Source: Caenorhabditis remanei (lineage: Eukaryota; Nematoda; Chromadorea; Rhabditida; Rhabditidae). From it: 64,000 nt of DNA. The position numbers were made by a program, and so were the translations under genes. The notes under the pieces are model-generated. The model made no database searches. It saw nothing but the letters and a program-made list of their open reading frames with translations, and was not told the origin of the DNA. This document shows positions 10,585-21,645 of the stretch, in pieces; position 1 is the first letter of the stretch, and each line of letters opens with the position of its first letter. The stretch is from the NCBI RefSeq assembly GCF_010183535.1, contig NC_071331.1, positions 372,001-436,000 on the forward strand, written 5' to 3'.

Positions 10585-11116
10585 TTTTTTTGAATCTTTT
10601 TAAAAACTATACCATAAAACACCCCTTTTAATTGTCATTCCGACAATATACTTTTTCTTTAAAACAACTCAGTATAAAGCGCGCAATGCATTGCGAAAGT
10701 GTGGTGCGCGCTCTTACCTCCCTTTTTAGTCGCGAACATTCTCTGCGCAAGCATCTCTTCTTCAGTTCTGAATTTTCTACCCTTTTCTGTAGAGAAACTC
10801 TCCCAATCTATGCTCCTTTTTCAGGTTTTTTCCCAATTTTAGTGTTATTCGATAGCTCTAGACTAAATCTTCCCAAAAATTGCGAAAAAACCGTATTTTT
10901 ATCGATTTTCCCAAGATTTTTCGAATACTTTGTGAAAATTCGAATTTTCTAGATTGCCGCTTCGCCCGTCGATTTGTTTTATTTGCGAAATTTAGGCCGA
11001 TTTCTCATTTTAAAATTATTTTCTCCGTATTCGCTGCATTTTCCGCTCGTTTCTTCGTCGATTTATCCTCTTTCTCTTCGAATTTCTCCAATTCAATCTC
11101 ATTTTCTTTCAGTAAA

Positions 11117-11692
11117 ATGAGCAAGCACAACGCAGTTGGAATCGATCTCGGAACCACCTACTCCTGCGTTGGAGTCTTCCAGCACGGAAAGGTCGAGATC
11201 ATTGCCAACGACCAAGGAAACAGAACCACTCCATCGTACGTCGCTTTCACCGACTCCGAGCGTCTGATTGGAGATGCCGCCAAGAATCAGGTCGCCATGA
11301 ACCCACACAACACCGTCTTCGGTTAGTTTTATTTTCATACTTTCCTCTAGTCTGTAGTCATTTTGGAGTTTCGCTTTGAAAAAATAAGAGAACGTGCCAC
11401 CGCTTTGAATATCATTCTCAATTTTCGAATTTCAGATGCCAAGCGTCTCATCGGGCGCAAGTTCGACGACCCAGCAGTTCAATCGGACATGAAGCATTGG
11501 CCATTCAAGGTCATCTCCGCCGAAGGAGCCAAGCCAAAGGTCCAGGTCGAGTACAAGGGAGAGTCCAAGATCTTCACTCCTGAGGAGATCTCTTCTATGG
11601 TCCTCTTGAAGATGAAGGAGACCGCTGAAGCCTTCCTCGGAAGCACCGTCAAGGACGCCGTTATCACCGTCCCAGCCTACTTCAACGACTCG

Positions 11693-11724
<32 letters not shown>

Positions 11725-13399
11725 CTCTGGACTCAACGTCCTTCGTATCATCAACGAGCCAACTGCTGCCGCCATCGCCTACGGACTCGACAAGAAGGGA
11801 CATGGAGAGCGCAACGTTCTCATCTTCGATCTTGGAGGTGGTACCTTCGATGTGTCCATCCTCACTATTGAGGACGGAATCTTCGAGGTCAAGTCGACTG
11901 CTGGAGACACCCATCTTGGAGGAGAAGACTTCGACAACCGTATGGTCAACCACTTCGTTGCCGAGTTCAAGCGCAAGCACAAGAAGGATCTTGCATCCAA
12001 CCCACGTGCTCTTCGTCGTCTCCGCACAGCTTGCGAGCGCGCAAAGAGAACTCTTTCGTCCTCATCCCAGGCTTCGATTGAGATCGACTCTCTCTTCGAG
12101 GGAATCGATTTCTACACCAACATCACTCGTGCTCGTTTCGAGGAGCTCTGCGCTGATCTCTTCAGATCCACCATGGACCCAGTCGAGAAGTCCCTCCGTG
12201 ACGCCAAGATGGACAAGAGTCAAGTAAGTTATATCACCGGCCTGCCATCTAGGTCTTTCCTCGTCTGTTCCGGCTTTAGTTCATGTAGTTCTTGCCGATA
12301 TAAATTGAGGAAATATAATTAAGACATAACCCTACTGTTTCGCTTCCCATGTGTTGTCAGTTTCTTAGTCGTCTTAACAATAATCTCGAACCATTTCACA
12401 AATCTTATTTTCAGGTCCACGACATCGTTCTCGTCGGAGGATCCACTCGTATCCCAAAGGTCCAGAAACTTCTTTCTGACCTCTTCTCCGGAAAGGAACT
12501 CAACAAGTCTATCAACCCAGACGAGGCTGTTGCCTATGGAGCTGCTGTTCAAGCCGCCATCCTCTCCGGAGACAAATCGGAGGCTGTCCAAGATCTTCTC
12601 CTTCTCGACGTTGCCCCACTTTCTCTCGGTATTGAGACTGCCGGAGGTGTCATGACTGCTCTCATCAAGAGAAACACCACCATCCCAACCAAGACCGCTC
12701 AAACCTTCACCACCTACTCCGACAACCAACCAGGAGTCTTGATCCAGGTCTACGAAGGAGAGCGTGCCATGACCAAGGACAACAACTTGCTTGGAAAGTT
12801 CGAGCTCTCCGGAATCCCACCAGCACCACGTGGAGTCCCACAAATCGAAGTTACCTTCGATATTGATGCTAACGGAATCTTGAACGTTTCCGCCACCGAC
12901 AAGTCCACCGGAAAGCAGAACAAGATCACCATCACCAACGACAAGGGACGTCTTTCTAAGGATGACATCGAGCGAATGGTCAATGAAGCCGAGAAGTACA
13001 AGGCCGACGATGAAGCCCAAAAGGACCGCATCGGAGCCAAGAACGGACTCGAGTCATATGCCTTCAACCTCAAGCAGACTATCGAAGACGAGAAGGTTAG
13101 TTTCATCTCGAAATATTAGATTTCCTTTTTCTAAACCACTTCATTTTCAGCTCAAGGACAAGATCAGCCCAGAAGATAAGAAGAAGGTTGAGGACAAATG
13201 CGACGAGATCCTCAAGTGGCTCGACAGCAACCAAACCGCCGAGAAGGAAGAGTTCGAACACCAACAAAAGGACTTGGAACAACTCGCCAACCCAATCATC
13301 TCCAAGCTTTACCAGAGTGCCGGAGGAGCCCCACCAGGCGCTGGTGCCCCAGGAGCCGCCGGAGGAGCTGGAGGACCAACGATCGAGGAGGTCGACTAA
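11117..13399 (+). CDS. hsp-1: Cytosolic heat shock protein 70 (Hsc70)
   Basis: Four exons (11117-11321, 11436-12223, 12415-13095, 13151-13399) encode 640 residues, the length of C. elegans HSP-1. HSP70 signatures are complete: [15 protein letters not shown] at the N-terminal phosphate loop, [13 protein letters not shown] in the second phosphate motif, [13 protein letters not shown] in the ATPase domain, a substrate-binding domain with the [10 protein letters not shown] motif, a GAP-rich lid tail ([18 protein letters not shown]), and a C-terminal EEVD that binds TPR co-chaperones. It is an ATP-driven chaperone for folding, refolding and clathrin uncoating. Codon use is strongly biased to C-ending codons, unlike its neighbours, as expected of a highly expressed gene. 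Upstream heat-shock elements and the acceptor next to ATG are described separately. No ER signal or KDEL is present, so it is cytosolic/nuclear. Confidence 0.98.
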
Positions 13400-13803
13400 T
13401 TATTTATCTTCTTTTTTGATCTCGGTTTTTATCCTTATTCTCTTTTCCCCAAATCCCCTATATTATCGATCTTTTGCCCCCTCTCCCAAAACGTTATTCA
13501 CCTTTTGCCCCCTCTCCCAAAACGTTATTCACCTATTATGGTGAACAAATAAAAAATTAAATATTAAAATAAAATGTGTTCTGTTCTTTTTATGTTGAAC
13601 TCGGTCTCAGTTGGTGGACTGGATCCAATTTTCAAACATCTATCGTACGCATTTGGCATGACTTCTGAAAACTAAGAATATTGGATGCTTCTTTGTGGAA
13701 AAGAATAACAATCGCTTGTCTTCCACGTTTTCTGTGACGGCGTGTGAACGTGGATTTATTTTCGTCTCTGTTTGAAAGAAATCTCCTCAATTTCAGACTA
13801 AAA
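13400..13803. other. hsp-1 3' UTR and spacer to sucg-1
   Basis: Contains a 31-bp perfect tandem duplication at 13472-13533 (unit starting TTTTGCCCCCTCTCCC) and an AATAAA signal near 13546, consistent with the hsp-1 3' end. The rest is the short upstream region of the next gene, with a TTTCAG acceptor at about 13792-13797 before its ATG. Confidence 0.6.
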
Positions 13804-15819
13804 ATGTTTCGTGCTGGTGGAAATCTATATAAATCAATGATGAAAACTCAGAGAAGATTCTTGAATCTCCAAGAGTTCCAGAGCAAAGAGATTCTCGAGA
13901 AACACGGATGCAGTGTTCAGAAGTTTGTCGTCGCGTCAAACAGAAAGGAAGCAGAGGAGAAATGGATGTCATTCGGTTTGTAGAGACGACAGAGAGGGAA
14001 AAATTAGAGAATTCTGAATTTCAGGAGATCATGAATACGTCGTCAAGGCCCAAATTCTCGCAGGAGGACGTGGAAAAGGAAAATTCATCAATGGAACGAA
14101 AGGAATCGGAGGAGTCTACATTACAAAGGAGTTAGTAAAGATTTCAAGCAGAATTATTGAGAAAATTGGGTGATTTTTGTTTATTTTACCTCCAAAATCA
14201 CTATAAAATCCCTGTATTTCTCAGTTTTTCGGATAAAATGCTCAATTTTTGACACTTTCAATGTCGAACACTATTGAAATTGACTGAAAACACAAAATGT
14301 ATCTTCAGAAAGACCGCCGCTCTCGAAGCGATTGACGAGATGATCGGAAAACGATTGGTGACGAAACAGACGACAGAAGAAGGCGTCCGTGTCGATAAAG
14401 TGATGATTGCAGAGGGTGTCGATATTAAAAGAGAGACATATTTGGCAGTTTTGATGGATCGAGAATCGAATGGACCTGTTGTTGTCGCATCTCCAGATGG
14501 AGGAATGGATATTGAGGCGGTTGCTGAGAAGACACCCGATAGAATTTTCAAGGTTCATACAGACATTTTGGAGACATTTTGGCTCCCAAACTGACTTGGG
14601 AAGGCCATGAAGTCAGTGCGGAAATACGGGATGTGACTTATATCATTGGAATGCTGAAAAACCGATGATTCCAAATATATATTCAGTTTCTGCCCTCGAG
14701 GCCTGATATTCGAGAAAAAGAGGTCAAAGTTCGGAAAAATAGAGAGAAAATTGAATTATTTGTCACTTTGTTTCTCTCGAATACCAGGCCTCGAGGGCAG
14801 AAACTGGATAAATGTTTGAAATCAGCTTTTTTTCAGCATTCCAGTGATATGGGTTCTATAACTCCACGGTCACTCGGTGACCTTCCCTAGTGAGTACTTT
14901 TCTCAGAAAATACGAATTTCTGTATCAATTTGACTCCTAGGAGGTTATCTCATGGAAAAAAACATCAAAAATCTCATGAATACTTTCAATTTCCAGACGC
15001 CAATCGACATTCAAATGGGAATGACCGATGGACAAGCTCTGAAAATTGCCAAAGATCTCCAATTCGAGGGAAATCTTCTCGGAGCAGCAGCCACTGAAAT
15101 CAAGCGACTCTACGATTTGTTCATTGCTGTCGACGCGACTCAAGTGGAGATCAATCCATTGGTTGAGACTGCTGATGGACGAGTTTTCTGTGTGGATGCT
15201 AAGATGAACTTTGATGATAGTGCCTCTTACAGACAGAAGGAGATTTTCGCTTATGAGACTTTCGAAGAGCATGTTAGTGTCTTTTGAGTGACTGAAACCT
15301 GAAATTGTTATCTTTTTCAGGATCCACGTGAAGTTGATGCTCATCAATTCAATCTCAATTACATTGGAATGGATGGAAATATCGCTTGTCTTGGTAGAAA
15401 TTTCAATTTAAAAATCTTTAATAAATTCATTAATTTTTCTAGTAAACGGAGCCGGACTCGCTATGGCCACAATGGATTTGATCAAATTGCACGGTGGAGA
15501 GCCAGCGAACTTCCTCGACGTCGGAGGAGCTGTGACAGAGGACGCCGTCTTCAACGCAGTCAGAATCATCACATCGGATCCACGTGTCAAATGTGTTCTC
15601 ATCAATATTTTCGGTGGAATTGTGAACTGTGCGACTATTGCGAATGGAGTTGTGAATGCTGTGAATAAGATTGGACTGAAAGTGCCAATGGTTGTTCGTT
15701 TAGAAGGAACGAATGTGGACGCTGCGAAGCTTATCATGAAGAAATCTGGACTCACTATTCTCACGGCTAACAATTTGGATGAGGCGGCGGCGAAGGCGGT
15801 GTCATCTCTCCCGAAATAA
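13804..15819 (+). CDS. sucg-1: Succinate-CoA ligase beta subunit, GDP-forming, mitochondrial
   Basis: Six exons (13804-13975, 14025-14130, 14309-14552, 14997-15272, 15321-15393, 15443-15819) give 415 residues. The N-terminal 20 residues ([20 protein letters not shown]) are basic and fit a mitochondrial targeting peptide. The ATP-grasp domain begins [15 protein letters not shown], with [14 protein letters not shown] contacting nucleotide phosphates and ATQVEINPL and DAKMNFDD coordinating metal. The C-terminal CoA-ligase domain has [32 protein letters not shown] and [15 protein letters not shown]. With an alpha subunit encoded elsewhere it makes GTP and succinate from succinyl-CoA in the TCA cycle. 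Overall it looks closer to vertebrate SUCLG2 than to the ATP-forming SUCLA2. Intron 3 (14553-14996) carries a palindromic element; all frames remain open. Confidence 0.95.
14597..14888. mobile_element. Palindromic MITE-like element in sucg-1 intron 3
   Basis: Two arms are inverted copies. The inner arms are the easiest to see: TTTCTGCCCTCGAGGCCTG at about 14687-14705 and CAGGCCTCGAGGGCAGAAAC at about 14786-14805. Outer arms pair GGGAAGG with CCTTCCC. No coding capacity. I found no second copy in this window. Confidence 0.65.
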
Positions 15820-16420
15820 ATTGATTTTTGAGCAATTTTCATTAGTTTTAATAGGTTTTTCCCCTTTTCCCCGTCTTTTCAATTAAATCATTCTCTGCGT
15901 TCTCCACTCCCCCGTCTCTTCTTTTCCTAGAAATATTTCGTAGTTGTTCTTTCTTGTTCATTGTTTCCAAACACTTTATAAATATACAATTTCCTTTTTT
16001 CAGTCATCACTTTGCGGATGTTTCTGCTAAGAATCATTGTTATCTCTTTTACAGAAAAGTGGTTATTCACTTTGAAAGAAGACGTCTTGCAACCGTGCTC
16101 CATAGCATGAAACCACGTGGCAAAGTGGAGGACCTTTTTGTTTTTCTTTAATTTTTTATCGTTTTATAAGAATGTTTTTGATTTTAAATATTTATGGCTT
16201 TAACATGTGAAACTGAAAACAATTCCTTCATTTCTCTAACAATGGAGTCGACTGCTGGGGACACCCCTAACGACATAACAGTATCCGTCCCTGTTCTGAA
16301 CACACAATGAGCCTCCAAACGTCTTCTATTCATCGAATACAAACAGTTGCCCTATCTGACCTCTCTTTTCCTCCTCATTTGTCTTACCTCTTCTCTCCTC
16401 TCATCGCCACACAAAAATCA
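15820..16420. other. Spacer with F-box-type promoter at its end
   Basis: 15820-16240 is the sucg-1 3' flank with nothing recognised beyond the UTR; the small frame at 15954-16151 has no support. From about 16285 the DNA is nearly identical to the promoter of the minus-strand F-box gene at 4044, including GAACACACAATGAGCC at about 16297 and the CTCCTCTCATCGCCAC block just before the ATG. Confidence 0.6.
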
Positions 16421-17847
16421 ATGTCTTCGGAATTCCCGTTATTCAGACTCCCATTGATAGTACTAAATCATGGGCTTAAATTGATGACTCCATTCGAAAT
16501 GTAAGTGTTCTTTTAATATAAATACACTTTAATTGTCACTTTCAGATTATCTCTGTCACTATGCAGTAAACGGTGTAAAACAGTATGTCAGTCACTTCGA
16601 AACCAACTGAAATGTAAAGAGAAAGCAGTGAAATTTCAATTGAAATTTTCAAAAAAGAGAGAAATACAATTGGAATTCAATTATTATCCAAATACTCGAT
16701 GGATTTTCGAATTGGAACAATTTATGGCTATAAAAGGAAATCGAGAAACAATTATTGATAAGTTATACTTGATTTTTCAAAGAAAGAATTCGGATAGACA
16801 TGAGTTGTCGGAAACAACATACGGGGTTCATATACCCAATTGGATTCCAATTGAAAGGTCTCTGGAGGATATTAGGTCAGTTATTTCAGTTCATCTGTAG
16901 GTGATGACGGATTTTGATAAACTAGAGCTTTGAAATCGTCTCTATCGATAGTTAACATGGACGTTCTCATTGTCTGATAGGGAGTTTTAAAATTTAATTT
17001 CAGAGACCACATCGCTGGGGAGGAGAAACTTCTGAAGTTTTACGTACCCATGGAAGATGGTTGTTTCGGTTTCCGCACGTTCATCAATCATCTATCCTAC
17101 ATTTTCAATATAACACTGACTGATCTGGAACTTCACTTTCAAGATTTCACACGAGAAGAAAACGAAATAATAATCGATTCATATTGTGGGAATAAGAGTG
17201 ACAGGAATTGTGCGAAAAAGTTGACACTGGTTGGAGAATCAGAGAACACTCCAGAAGATGATGAAGTAGTTAATTATATTCTGAGTCGACAGGAGGCAAA
17301 ATCTGATTTGACAATCGACATACTGTCTTCTAAATTTCGTTTAAAAAAAAATCAACTCATTCCAAACCAATTAGTCATTCGAAATCCTAAATGGGTTACT
17401 TCCGTTGACATTGAATATTTCAACTCATTCTCTGTATTCATTTTTATGCACCATCACCTGACATGGTGGTGGTATGTGGAAAATTTGATTGAAAGATGGT
17501 ATTCCGGATGGACGCCAAAATGGACAGTAATGATGATTGAGTTTCGATTCATAAATATAGACGATATCATAAACAAAATTAGAGTAAGGTAAAAAGATAG
17601 AAAATTCTTTCAAAGACATTAAAAATCATGTTTCTTCAGAATTCCGGATTCCGACCTGCTCAGATCTGAAGAAACAATTGAGGGACCAGATGGTCTATCA
17701 CACAGAATAAAGTATTCTATTCATGGTAACGATGGAACAATTGGAGAGTTTCTCGTAGAAAACAATAAATATCTATATATCAAAATGAGAGATAACACAG
17801 AACTTTCACTCACCACATTCATCACGATGACCAAAGAAATGATGTGA
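16421..17847 (+). CDS. F-box protein with FBA_2 domain
   Basis: Four exons (16421-16500, 16546-16875, 17004-17588, 17640-17847) encode about 400 residues. Exons 1 and 2 are almost identical to those of the gene at 4240: F-box FPLFRLPLIVLNHGLKLMTP and CSKRCKTVCQSL, then NYYPNTRWIFELEQF. Exon 3 is far more diverged in its second half, for example VVNYILSRQEAKSDLTIDIL, NPKWVTSVDIEYFNSF and a histidine/tryptophan-rich HHHLTWWWYVENL, while the ending YSGWTPKWTVMMIEF is conserved. The F-box is thus conserved and the presumed substrate-binding half is variable, as expected for the family. Role: substrate receptor of an SCF ubiquitin ligase. It stands alone on the plus strand, about 12 kb from the paralogous pair. 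Confidence 0.9.
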
Positions 17848-18391
17848 TCAATAATAATTGAACTGAAAATCAACACTTCATGCTCTCATAATTTATTCTC
17901 TAATTTCAACACTCTGTTCTATTGCATTCATCTATCCAAACTTGTAACACATAAATTCTGTCATTCATCTCTGATTTATGCTCGCTTTCAAAATAAACAA
18001 ATAACCACACTGTCCATGTTGTTAACGAGTGCTTCTCTCAAAAAATATAAACTGATCTAGAACAATCAGTGTCGAAAAACGGAAATTCCGAATATTCCGA
18101 AAAAAATCGAAAACTGATTCGATTTGTAAAGTATTTTTATGATCGAAAATGAGAAATTTTACACCAAAAACTGAAATTTTCGACAAAGAAATGGTTTTTA
18201 AATGTCGAAATGCGGAGAAACCCCTCGGAAAGTTTCTATTTTCCGAGAAAAATTGGATTTTTTTTCCGTTTGTACGAAAAAATCCGAAAAAGCGTTGATG
18301 ATTTCGCAAATGTTCACTGAAAATATATTCTTATGCGCCTTTAAGACTACAGTGCTTTCTAAATAATAATCAATTTCAGAACACTTCTCGA
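17848..18391. other. Intergenic spacer, nothing recognised
   Basis: AT-rich DNA between the F-box gene and the first SPK gene. Short open frames have no recognisable domain. A TTTCAG acceptor at about 18375-18380 lies just before the next ATG. Confidence 0.55.
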
Positions 18392-19234
18392 ATGTCGTCG
18401 TCTCCTGCTCAAAACTCACCGGTGAGCTCACCGCCCACTCAATGGAATAATGACGACTTCAAAATGGCTCGATGCATTGCAGAATTCTCCATAAATTCCC
18501 GAGCACCTGTCCCATTTCATGCAATTAGTGGACGAATCATCAGAGAAAACCCTGAAATCAATCGAAAAGTGTCTGAAATCGATGAATTCGTCAAGACATT
18601 CGCCAACAATTCTCTCGCTTTTTTTCCACGTATTCATCCGTGGCTTTATGCGAAAATATTCTTTGTTTGTGATACTCCTCTTTCGTCGGATCAAATTGAA
18701 ATGTACAGATTGATCAGCTAGTTTTCAGTGAAAATATTCATTTATTTTCAGATTTTCCACTAATGCAGACATGGCAGTCGATGCACACAACTACATCATA
18801 TATTACAGACAAAAAGAGGGGGAGGCGGAGTTTGGAGACCCGAGAATGAAGGATTATAGAAAAAGCGATATTCAGATGAAATCTGAAAATTCGACGAAAA
18901 AAGATTCAGAAGACGTCGAAACCGTCAAAAAAGCGATTCAGAAATCAACAGAAGAAAAACAAAAAGAGCAGACACCGATTATCGATTTGTAAGATTTTTA
19001 GAATAAGACTGTAATTTTAAGGATCACAAAAATTTCAGAACCAATTCCTCTGATTCCGATTCCAACAAAGATGAGGAAGAAGAGGGATCGAAGGAGAATA
19101 AAAACACAGAAAAGAATATCACTGAAACACCATTAAAACCGGTGAATAATGATTCGATTGGTAGGAATATTCGATTGAAACGAAGAGGGATCGGAAATTC
19201 TCAGGAAATTGATGCATCAAAGGAACATTTATAG
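18392..19234 (+). CDS. Single-SPK-domain protein, diverged, without C-terminal module
   Basis: Three exons (18392-18702, 18752-18988, 19039-19234) give about 247 residues. The SPK domain (residues about 15-125) is recognisable from its layout rather than strong identity: MARCIAEFSINSRAPVPFHA, then YAKIFFVCDTPLSSDQIEMY, then ADMAVDAHNYIIYY in place of the usual AEVEVDEKGRITKY. The internal intron that splits the domain in other family members is absent from exon 1. The remainder is a lysine/glutamate-rich linker (DSEDVETVKKAIQKSTEEKQ) ending in SKEHL. The helical C-terminal module seen in the other SPK genes is missing and the stop is followed by repeats, so the gene may be 3'-truncated. Function unknown; SPK domains occur in nematode proteins with SET, PHD or kinase domains. 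Confidence 0.65.
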
Positions 19235-19319
19235 AGAAGGTTTCTTTATTTGCAGTTTTTACAATCACACTTTACCGAAACTATTCTCTTGATTCGCACG
19301 GATTTATTTAATTGAAATA

Positions 19320-19480
19320 TTGCCCTATGTTACGGTAGGCAGCGACAGGTCTGCAAACACAAAGTGCACACAATTTGGAAAAATTATTTTTCTGAATAAA
19401 ATTTTTATGTTTTTATCACTCATGTTAGGCAAAAGTATCAATCAAAATATCATATTATCGAAACAAACTTTCTTGGCATT
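19320..19480. repeat. Short dispersed repeat, copy 1
   Basis: The stretch with GTTACGGTAGGCAGCGACAG, then GGTCTGCAAACAC and GTGCACACAATTTGG resembles 25278-25370. It lies next to an inverted-repeat element that also contains a TGTTTGCGGAC motif, so it may be a decayed relative. Confidence 0.5.
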
Positions 19481-19653
19481 CGGTGTTTGCGGACCTCAGT
19501 TCCCGCGCTTAAAATAAGCCACGCCCACTTTCCATTGTCTCGGCTATGATATTAGTCGAACTCCCCGATCTTTTCTGAAAATATAGCCGAGACAAGGGAA
19601 AGGGGGCGTGGCTTATTTTAAGCGCGGGAACTTGGGTCCGCAAACACCGAATG
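19478..19653. mobile_element. MITE with long terminal inverted repeats
   Basis: Begins CATTCGGTGTTTGCGGACCT and ends with its reverse complement TCCGCAAACACCGAATG. The arms (about 75 bases, including CGCGCTTAAAATAAGCCACG) pair almost perfectly around a short loop near 19555-19575. It lies downstream of the SPK gene ending at 19234 and has no coding capacity. Confidence 0.75.
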
Positions 19654-19986
19654 TCAAAAAAGTTTATTTCGGCAATAAAAGAAGTCAATTATTTCAGAAC
19701 TATCTCATTTCCACTGCGTGCAACCTTCAAATTGATCTCCTGCTCGACACTTTCTGCATTAATAACTCATTTTTATAATATTTATCACCTGTTTCATTGT
19801 TCGTTTTGTTTGAAAAATTCATTTTGTCGTGTTCCATCTCATACCGATTTATCTGCATTTAAATTGTTTTAAAAACTTTATAAAAGTAATATTTTGAAAC
19901 TTTTGAAAAACCAAATTTCTTGAGTTTTCTCTCTTTCATTATCTATCTCCTTAATTTTCCAGATCAAACTGAAAATTCAATTTCAG

Positions 19987-21645
19987 ATGACAAAAAACGA
20001 GTTATGGAGTGAGAGAGATGAATCAGAACTATTAAAATTCTGTGTCGAAAAGTGTCGAAATGTGACATTTCCATTCAATATCAGACAGTTGTGTGAGGAA
20101 TTCAAGGAGACGAGTGGAACGAATCGGACAGTCGAGTGTTTACAGACAAGGTGAATATCTGGAAAGTGCGCTCTATTGAGAATATATATTTTTGGTACTT
20201 TTAGAATCTCCTTGACACGTTCAAAGATCCACAAGAGGACAAATATCGATATGGAGACAAAAATCAAATTGATTTATGCATTAAAGACACCGATTGATAA
20301 GAAATTTCTGAGAGAAATATGTAAAAATGCGGATGTAATATTGAATAAAAGGAATCAAATCATGAAATATCAAGAGAGAAGACAAGGAGGATTGAAATTA
20401 AATGTCTATCATGTTAGTGAATGTTTTGGAAGTGCGCTCTATTGAGAATTTTCAGAATACTCACAATCCGGAAACTAGCTTAAAGCGAGACGAAGAAATG
20501 TTGAAACTTCTTGAAGAACTATCTGTCACCAGAGAATTCCCGATTTCTGATGTCTCATTCGTCAATAAATTCAAAGAATCGACGGGTTCGAGTGAAGAAA
20601 TTAATAGTTTGAAATACAGATATCGACTCGTCAAAAATCGAATTTTCGAATGTTCGGAACTCGATATGGATACAAGAATCAATATGATGTATATATCAAG
20701 TACAAGGGTTTCAGATAATGTGCATAAAGAGTGAGAGTTATTATCAGCACGGCACGCTTCTTACAACCGCGCTCTATCGAAACCGAAGAAAATTGTGGGC
20801 GAAATTGAGAGACTCAGAGAAAAATAGACATTTTTCAAGGGCATTTCGGTGGAGCGTAAGAACTGTAATAGACCGTTTTCTAGAAGCCCATAGATTTCAT
20901 CTAGAAAAATTCAGAATTCTGAAGTGGAATGTCAATGTGGAGATTGATTCCGATGGAAGGATTGAGATGAAATATGACAATTCGACGAAAAAAGATTCAG
21001 AAGACGTCAAACCCATTACCCAAACTATGAAAGAACTGAAAAAAGAGATAACAGAGGATTCAAAGAGTATTCATATTCTGAAAATACCGAAAGCAGAAGA
21101 TGTTGAGAAGCTACTAAATGATGACAATTCGATGAGTCTCCAGAAATTTCTCAAAATTCTTCTCAGTATAATTGGACCATTGAACTCACCAAAACTAATA
21201 AAATTGCAGTCAGAAATAGAGAAGGCTGCTTCGGAATCCGATCATGTTGGTATTTTTTCAATTAAAAACGTAGAAAATACAAATTTTAAATAAGCTCCGC
21301 CCATTTAACAACCCAAACAATTCCAGAACATCCCACTCGAAATCATCTCCAATTCTCTCGACAATATTCTTCTTTTCGCCACTAAATTTGCCACGAATTT
21401 CATCGCCAACGAAGATTCCACGTGTCTAAACAAATTTCTGACGATTGTCGAAACGGCGACATTCACTATGAGCCACGTGGATTTCAATAAAAAGTTGAGA
21501 GCTCATTATGAAGAAGCTTCGAATAAGGTGCGGTTCAATCTCGCTCTATTGATAAATTGTATTTCAAAAAAACAAATTTCAGAGAATTCCAATCAACAAG
21601 ATTCGCTATGCTATTGATTACGTTCTGGAAATGGTTCTTCGATAA
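19987..21645 (+). CDS. Two-SPK-domain protein with helical C-terminal module
   Basis: Six exons (19987-20150, 20205-20412, 20456-20730, 20915-21245, 21327-21527, 21583-21645) encode about 413 residues. SPK-1 runs from WSERDESELLKFCVEKCRNV through ETKIKLIYALKTPIDKKFLR to ADVILNKRNQIMKY; SPK-2 from KRDEEMLKLLEELSVTREFP through INMMYISSTRVSDNVHKE to VNVEIDSDGRIEMKY. A short linker is followed by the C-terminal module: MSLQKFLKILLSIIGPLNSP, IPLEIISNSLDNILLFATKF, a second KFL-type helix pair, and IPINKIRYAIDYVLEM at the end. In exon 2 the intron normally found before the AEVEVD strand has been lost. Intron 3 carries a family A element. The ATG follows directly on a TTTCAG acceptor. The cellular role is unknown. 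Confidence 0.82.
20741..20875. mobile_element. Family A MITE
   Basis: Opens with GCACGGCACGCTTCTTACAA and the CGCGCTCTATCG motif, contains GAGAGACTCAGAG and TTTTTCAAGGGCATTTCGGT, and ends near GGAGCGTAAGAACTG. It sits in intron 3 of the SPK gene at 19987 and stops about 40 bases before the next exon. Confidence 0.75.

Larger units (their letters stand above)
9870..11116. promoter_or_regulatory. Upstream region of hsp-1
   Basis: About 1.25 kb between the lectin and the hsp-1 start. It contains three heat-shock-element-like matches (listed separately), a GC-rich stretch at 10500-10565, and a long T-rich 5' leader from about 10740. A TTTCTTTCAG acceptor stands five bases before the hsp-1 ATG and is the likely SL1 trans-splice site or the end of a 5' UTR intron. 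No other gene is supported here; the open frames at 10632-11116 are T-rich leader sequence. Confidence 0.6.

Noticed and set aside
11432..12227. Long open frames on both strands inside hsp-1 (for example 182 codons on minus at 11432-11980)
   Set aside because: Shadows of the strongly biased hsp-1 codons; the HSP70 frame accounts for the sequence fully.
15954..16151. 65-codon frame downstream of sucg-1
   Set aside because: No domain, no promoter or splice context, and it lies in the 3' flank of sucg-1.
16243..16265. Short stretch AGTCGACTGCTGGGGACACC resembling hsp-1 at 11892-11912
   Set aside because: About 20 of 21 bases agree, but a match of this length is expected by chance within a 64-kb window, and no flanking similarity exists.
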